From: Calliphora vicina
Taxonomy: Eukaryota > Arthropoda > Insecta > Diptera > Calliphoridae
Direction of reading: 5' to 3'
NCBI RefSeq assembly: GCF_958450345.1
Contig: NC_088780.1
Span: 129,966,226-130,030,225, forward strand
Length of the DNA: 64,000 nucleotides
In this document: positions 59,199 through 64,000 of the stretch, in pieces
How the letters are laid out: every line of letters begins with the position of its first letter
How positions within the stretch are numbered: the first letter of the stretch is position 1
Notes under the pieces: generated by a model
What the model saw: only the letters and a program-made list of their open reading frames with translations
Database searches by the model: none
What the model was told of the DNA's origin: nothing
Position numbers and translations under genes: made by a program

Positions 59199-60516
59199 AA
59201 TACGATTTTGTTCACTATATTTCGATATCAGCAATGATATCCTTATATTAAAGTCTTCATTATGAGTAATAATTCTTTAAATTTAACCATAAATCCCAAT
59301 GTTCGCTATTCATTAACTTAATTTCACATTAATAAAGCTATAAATCAAAATGACTTTGAAGAAAAACGTTATTTCTTTTCTTAATAATTTAAAATTCTAA
59401 AAGTTGATTCTATATAATTAACGTCAGTTAATGAAAACAACTCTAATTAGAATATATTTCACAGTGAGATAGAGAAAAACACTTCCTTGTTGCTATTTTC
59501 AAAAGAAAACTCATGCAATTTTCTTAGAAACTCAACCATATTCTTTGACAATCAATACAACTAATTAAGATATTGTTTATGCCAAGTTAACAGCATCGCT
59601 AAATTGTAATTTATGTGAGCGTTTCTAATGTTATAGACACTGAGAGTCAACCGAAAAAACAAATCATTCCATTTATTTTGTCTGCTTATAAAAATAGAAT
59701 GAATAACAATCATGTCAAATGCACCCATTATTCCTTTTGTGTTCATACATTTCATTATAGTACTGGTTTAAGTGCAAAGATTATATTTATAGAATTGTAA
59801 TCTTTTGGTTGGTTTTGCTGGCTAACGATCATAAAGAATTCAATCAAGATATTTAATCGTACACAAGTGTAACGAATTGTCGATACATTGTTGCTTTATG
59901 TTTTAATGAAATGCACTTCTGACCAACATAAAATACATATATGACGTTGTTTCTCTGTATTTAATTTAAAATTTATACGATAACCTACTTCAGGTATTTC
60001 AGAGTAAGTATAAGGTGTAATTATGTGGAGGCGAAATAATGTCTTTAATATGTATTTCTTGTACTAAGACAAAGTCTCCCCTAAAATGATAAATCCAATT
60101 TGGATATGTCAAAATTGACAGCTCTTAAATTTTTAGCGGTTGTGCATATTATGGGTGACCGATTTGAAATTGGAAGAATTCAGGGAAATTTTGATCACAA
60201 ATTTCTTAAAATATTAAAAATTATACGCACATAAATTAGATACCTAGAAAACAATCTGTATTAAATATTAGAAAAATATATATGTTTAAGATGTAATTTT
60301 AAAAAATTTTAAAAACTAACTTTTATCGAAGCGGTCCCTATGCTAAACTATAATGGGTACAACAGAAATGCACTATGCATATATGTAAATTTCGTAGCCC
60401 TGATCTAGACACAATTTTAATTAACTATGCAGGGTATTTTAAAGTCGTCTATATTTTGTGACTTTTAATTAACAATTAACATATTAACAATTATATTTTT
60501 CTTATACAATCATTTA
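59199..60516. other. AT-rich spacer
   Basis: No supported feature. The open frames 59561-59755 (-) and 59615-59800 (+) overlap each other and have no recognisable content. Confidence 0.4.
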
Positions 60517-60643
60517 CCCCCATTAACACGACGTCTGGTTAGGCCTTAACTAATAGTTATACTGTCGGTTAAAATTATTTTTGTATGAAAACTGTCAGTA
60601 TAACTATTAGTTAAAACATAACCAGACTTCGTGTTACTGGGGG
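60517..60643. mobile_element. 127-bp hairpin MITE with TTA duplication
   Basis: Left CCCCCATTAACACGACGTCT, right AGACTTCGTGTTACTGGGGG; inner AACTAATAGTTATACTG pairs with CAGTATAACTATTAGTT. TTA on both sides (60514-60516 and 60644-60646). Similar CCCC-type ends and TTA target as the 14748-14951 MITE. Confidence 0.8.
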
Positions 60644-60646
60644 TTA

Positions 60647-61707
60647 TACATATATATTTAAGAGTAATAACAATTATTACACATATAAATATGATTAAAA
60701 AAATCCAGCATGTCATTTCTAAACAGCTGCTTTATTTTACAAACAATTGCAGACAGACACCAGCTAAAACAGGTTAAAATTATTTAAGGATTGTTTCCAC
60801 ACATATAAAAAACACTAAACACAAACAATTTAGTTTTTTAATGATTTCTTAACTAATTCAAAAATTATATAAAAAAACAACAAAAGCTACAAGTGACATA
60901 TTGCTGTCGTGATTCAATTGGTTTTTACCCAACAATTGTATCGTTTTATTTTTAGCATTTTTTCTGCATTTATTACTATTGTATAAATTTCTAAGATAAA
61001 ACAATAACAACAATAATGAACTGAAATTTAATATGTTCTCTTAATGATCAGGAAGCTTATGGAATTTCCATAGTGATCTAATTTATCAAATACCTGTACC
61101 ATGATTTTTTTTTTGTTTTTTACTATTTATTGTAAAAATAAATATTAAACATATTTTGGGTTTTTAGACATTTATTGTTGTTTTTTTTTCTAGTTGTAGT
61201 GTGAAACTGTTGTTTTAACACCTTTTTTATAGCCGGATCGATTGTCAAGTTGGTAGGTTGGAATTTTTTTTTTAATTATTTTAGAGTCACCTGAATGGAA
61301 ATAAATTTATGTTTTTATTGCATTTATTTAAAATATTGAAAAAGCTTTTAATAGTGTTTTTTTACAATATAACAGGTTTTTTTAAAGAGACTTTAATGAT
61401 TAAAAAATTTTCCTTTAATTGTTGGGTTTGTTAAAATGGTCTGACCCTCTGTCAATTTGACAATAAGTTATTATTTCCTGTATGCAGCTAAATTTGTGGT
61501 GATTTATTTTCTGGCAAAAATTTTTCCCATTTACATGCCATTTGCATTTTTGTGGTCATTTCCAAAAAAAAATTTTAATTTTTGAAAGTGTAATTTTTAA
61601 ACTTGTTTGGTACAAACTATAGCGTGGAGTTTAAAATTGTTGCTATTTAGAAAAGTATTTAATATTTAAGGCATATAAATGAAATAAAAACATAAATCAT
61701 TTTATAA
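60647..61707. other. AT-rich spacer
   Basis: No supported feature. Confidence 0.4.
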
Positions 61708-61800
61708 ACTGATGTTTGTAACATTCAAAAATATTAGACAGATATATTATCAGAATGTCTTTCTATTTAACGATGTTTGTCTGACTGACTGACGGAAAAT
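61708..61800. repeat. DINE-1-like remnant
   Basis: 'gatgtttgtaacattcaaaa', 'atattagacagatatatta' and 'tctgactgactgac', in the order seen in family A heads. The rest of the element is gone. Confidence 0.4.
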
Positions 61801-62809
61801 TAAAAAAAAAACGATTTTGAGTTTAACCAAAAAGTCACTCTGATCCTGTTTTATATTAAAGAAACCAAAAATTTAAAGAAATCCGAAACCGGTCGATTTT
61901 ACAATGATGAAAAATTCAGTTGACCAGTTTTCGGTTTCGGATATTCTACTGTCCATTCAATTGCAACTTCGTCATCGCGCTGATGATAGAGTGGATTTGA
62001 ATAATTGTGCTAAGGTCCCATAGGTGAGAAAGGCGGATGACAGCAACATTTGCTATTCAAATTCATTTTATTGGAGACTGGGGTCATGCTGCAACAGACA
62101 AACGATACGATTTATAGGTATCATTTAACAATTCCTTTAATCGTGAATTATGAATTTAGTTTAGGTTAAGTAGAGCGCTTAAATGGTCCATATCCATTTT
62201 GTATTCCTAATATATTCCAAGTTTGTCATAGTGTCTATATGAAAGTGTTCGTCTCTAGTTCGACTAATTTATTGGGTTTTCTTCACGTTTTAATTAGCAT
62301 CCTTACTTAAGTTTTGATTTAATAAGCAAAACATACATTGCCAATTCAAAATTAAATAAAATAAAACATTTAGTTTTTTGCGAATTAACAGAATTAATTG
62401 GAATCTAACGAAGATAGAACAAAATCTAATAGAAATTGAAGCCATTTCGATACAAATTACAAATTGAATAATTTACTCTAGGCGGGAATTCCCGGAATCC
62501 CGGGAAATTAATAAATTAATCCTGATTTCCCGGGAAGTGAAAAAGTGAGGGGAAAAGAAAAACTGTAATTGCTACAGATAATATTCCAGCGTTTCGTCCT
62601 CCTTTTCAAACGCTCTGCAGATGGTGTCGTTGGATATCCAGTTCTCTATATTCAGTTAATACATTTACTAGTCTGCTGAGTGTTGGTCTATTTAGGTTTA
62701 GAATTTCCTTTGTCTAGGTTTGAGTTTTCCTATAGATTGTCGGTCATTCTGACGACTTTAGGAGTGCGAATTTACGTGTCACTTTTATTGATAACAAGAC
62801 TTCATGTTG
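61801..62809. other. Spacer with a CCCGGG palindrome cluster
   Basis: At 62483-62540 GGGAATTCCCGGAATCCCGG and ATTTCCCGGGAAG form a compact GC-rich palindromic patch in otherwise AT-rich DNA. No gene found; the frame 62680-62886 (+) is unsupported. Confidence 0.35.
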
Positions 62810-62940
62810 CACAGTGCGGCAAAATCAAAATTTTAAAATTTGAATGGACCCTACAAATGCTCCAGGGGCAATTTTTTTTATTATGAAACAGTGCAATATT
62901 TTTGAAGGTCGGAGTTTTAAAGTGGCATATTTTTGAATCA
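62810..62940. repeat. CACAGTG-ended dispersed repeat, copy 2 (short)
   Basis: Starts CACAGTGCGGCAAAATCAAA and ends 'gtgcaatatttttgaaggtc' followed by GGAGTTTTAAAGTGGCATAT, matching both ends of 52496-52907 with most of the middle missing. Confidence 0.5.
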
Positions 62941-63396
62941 AATTGATATATTTTTTTAAGACTAAAAATTAACTTATCCAAACAAAAAAAATAATTCGAA
63001 ATAAATGTTGATGAAATTGTAATGTTTGCAATCCTATTAAAATTTCGATACAAATTTTAGTTTTTAAAACTCAATAAATATGTAATATGTAATAAAATCC
63101 TTATGTATTACACAATTAAATTTTCAACGTTTTTTATATTTGTCATTCTAAATAATAAAGTGTAAAAAAAATTGTCAAAAGGTCAAATGGAATCCCGCAA
63201 TTCCTAAAAGTTGGAGCGAAAATCCCAAAAATGTTATTTTTTACAATTTGGCTCATAGGGCCCATATTTCCTTTGCGGCTGGGAAATTACTTTGGGTATA
63301 AATAGGGAACACATCAAGGTTTCTAGAGCTGCTTTCCCTGTTCTGCTCCCAGCTTTGGGATTTTAGAAAATGTGGCCCAAAATTTAAATTTTTGAT
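62941..63396. other. AT-rich spacer
   Basis: No supported feature. Confidence 0.4.
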
Positions 63397-64000
63397 AAAA
63401 CAAGTAAGAAAGTATGGTCGGTCAAGCCCGATCATATAATACCCTACACTAAGTAAAAGAGCAAAAACATTGTTCTTTTAAAATTTCAATAACTTATATT
63501 TTTGAGTGATTTTCGGAAGTGGGCCTTATGTGGGGGCTATGACCAATTTTGGACCGATCACCATGAAATTAGGTCGTGTGATTTATGTCTATATGAAAGT
63601 TAACTATGTTGAATTTTGTGTGTATAGCAACATTTTTAAGCGATTTATGCACGTTAAAGTGATTTTCGGAAGCTGGTCTATATGGGAGCTATGACTAATT
63701 ATGGACCGATCGTAACAAAATTGGGTGACATGAATTTTGTATATATAAAACTTATTTGGAGCGCAATTTGTGTGCAATTTATAAATTAAACATTTATGAC
63801 CGATAAAGTCCAATTTCGGAAGGACATTTGTATGGGACTAGGTGAAGTAATGGACTGATTTCAAGCAGTTTCAATAGACTTGTTTTTGGACCGAAAAAAT
63901 AATATGTACTAAATTTGATCGAAATATCTTCAAAATTGCGCACAAGGTTAACATGGACAGCCACCCAGCCAGCCAACCAGACGGACGGACGAAAGTGATT
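63397..64000. repeat. DINE-1-like repeat (family A), cut by window end
   Basis: Begins AAAACAAGTAAGAAAGTATG and runs with high identity to the 58489 copy, including 'cagccacccagccagccaac' near 63960. The end lies outside the window. Confidence 0.7.

Overview
The window is nuclear DNA of a dipteran, most likely a calyptrate (blowfly/housefly-like) fly. The sequence is very AT-rich and intron-rich. It is packed with interspersed repeats, many of which resemble Drosophila DINE-1/INE-1 elements. Its two host genes have clear fly orthologues or families. Nothing prokaryotic is present: no operons, ribosome binding sites, CRISPR, rRNA, or tRNA that I could recognise.

Host genes. (1) At about 3.8-4.9 kb (+) lie the last two coding exons of a UDP-glycosyltransferase (UGT). 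They cover the nucleotide-sugar binding half, the membrane anchor and the tail; the 5' exons are not in the window. (2) On the minus strand from 46027 down to 34354 lies the whole coding region of an ETS transcription factor that I assign to Ets98B (D-ets-4, PDEF/SPDEF type). Four coding exons splice in frame to 613 codons. They comprise an acidic, Ser/Pro/Gln-rich N-terminus with four SUMO-type motifs, a Pointed/SAM domain, an Asn-rich linker and a C-terminal ETS domain. Its start codon sits directly behind a splice acceptor, so at least one 5' non-coding exon lies further right. Its 3' flank is full of AUUUA-type repeats. (3) At 22.2-22.5 kb (+) is a broken copy of the autophagy ubiquitin-like gene Atg12, with two frame changes and a lost segment.

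Mobile DNA fills most of the rest. Recognisable coding remnants are a Helitron on the minus strand (57.5-58.4 kb; replication-protein N-part joined by deletion to the Pif1-like helicase C-part, next to a CTAG 3' end), a Tc1/mariner-type transposase pseudogene with a 289-bp tandem duplication (48.4-49.5 kb), and three non-LTR retrotransposon tails (20.2, 25.0 and 35.3 kb). Non-autonomous elements could be bounded by terminal inverted repeats and, in several cases, by target-site duplications. These include a hAT-type MITE in three copies with 8-bp duplications, a pogo/Tigger-like family in three copies with TA duplications, several TTA- or TA-flanked MITEs, and a deeply nested stack between 6.4 and 11 kb.

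Layout: 1-3 kb repeats; 3.8-5.1 kb UGT 3' end; 5.3-19 kb nested DNA transposons; 19-29 kb non-LTR tails, Helitron end, Atg12 pseudogene and MITEs; 29-34.3 kb AT-rich flank of Ets98B; 34.4-46.0 kb Ets98B with repeat-filled introns; 46-64 kb upstream flank or 5' intron of Ets98B with mariner, Helitron and DINE-like repeats. The two host genes show no functional link. No new multi-gene system is visible. The points most worth following are the Atg12 relic, the UGT sequence oddities, the Ets98B regulatory features and the bounded transposon families.
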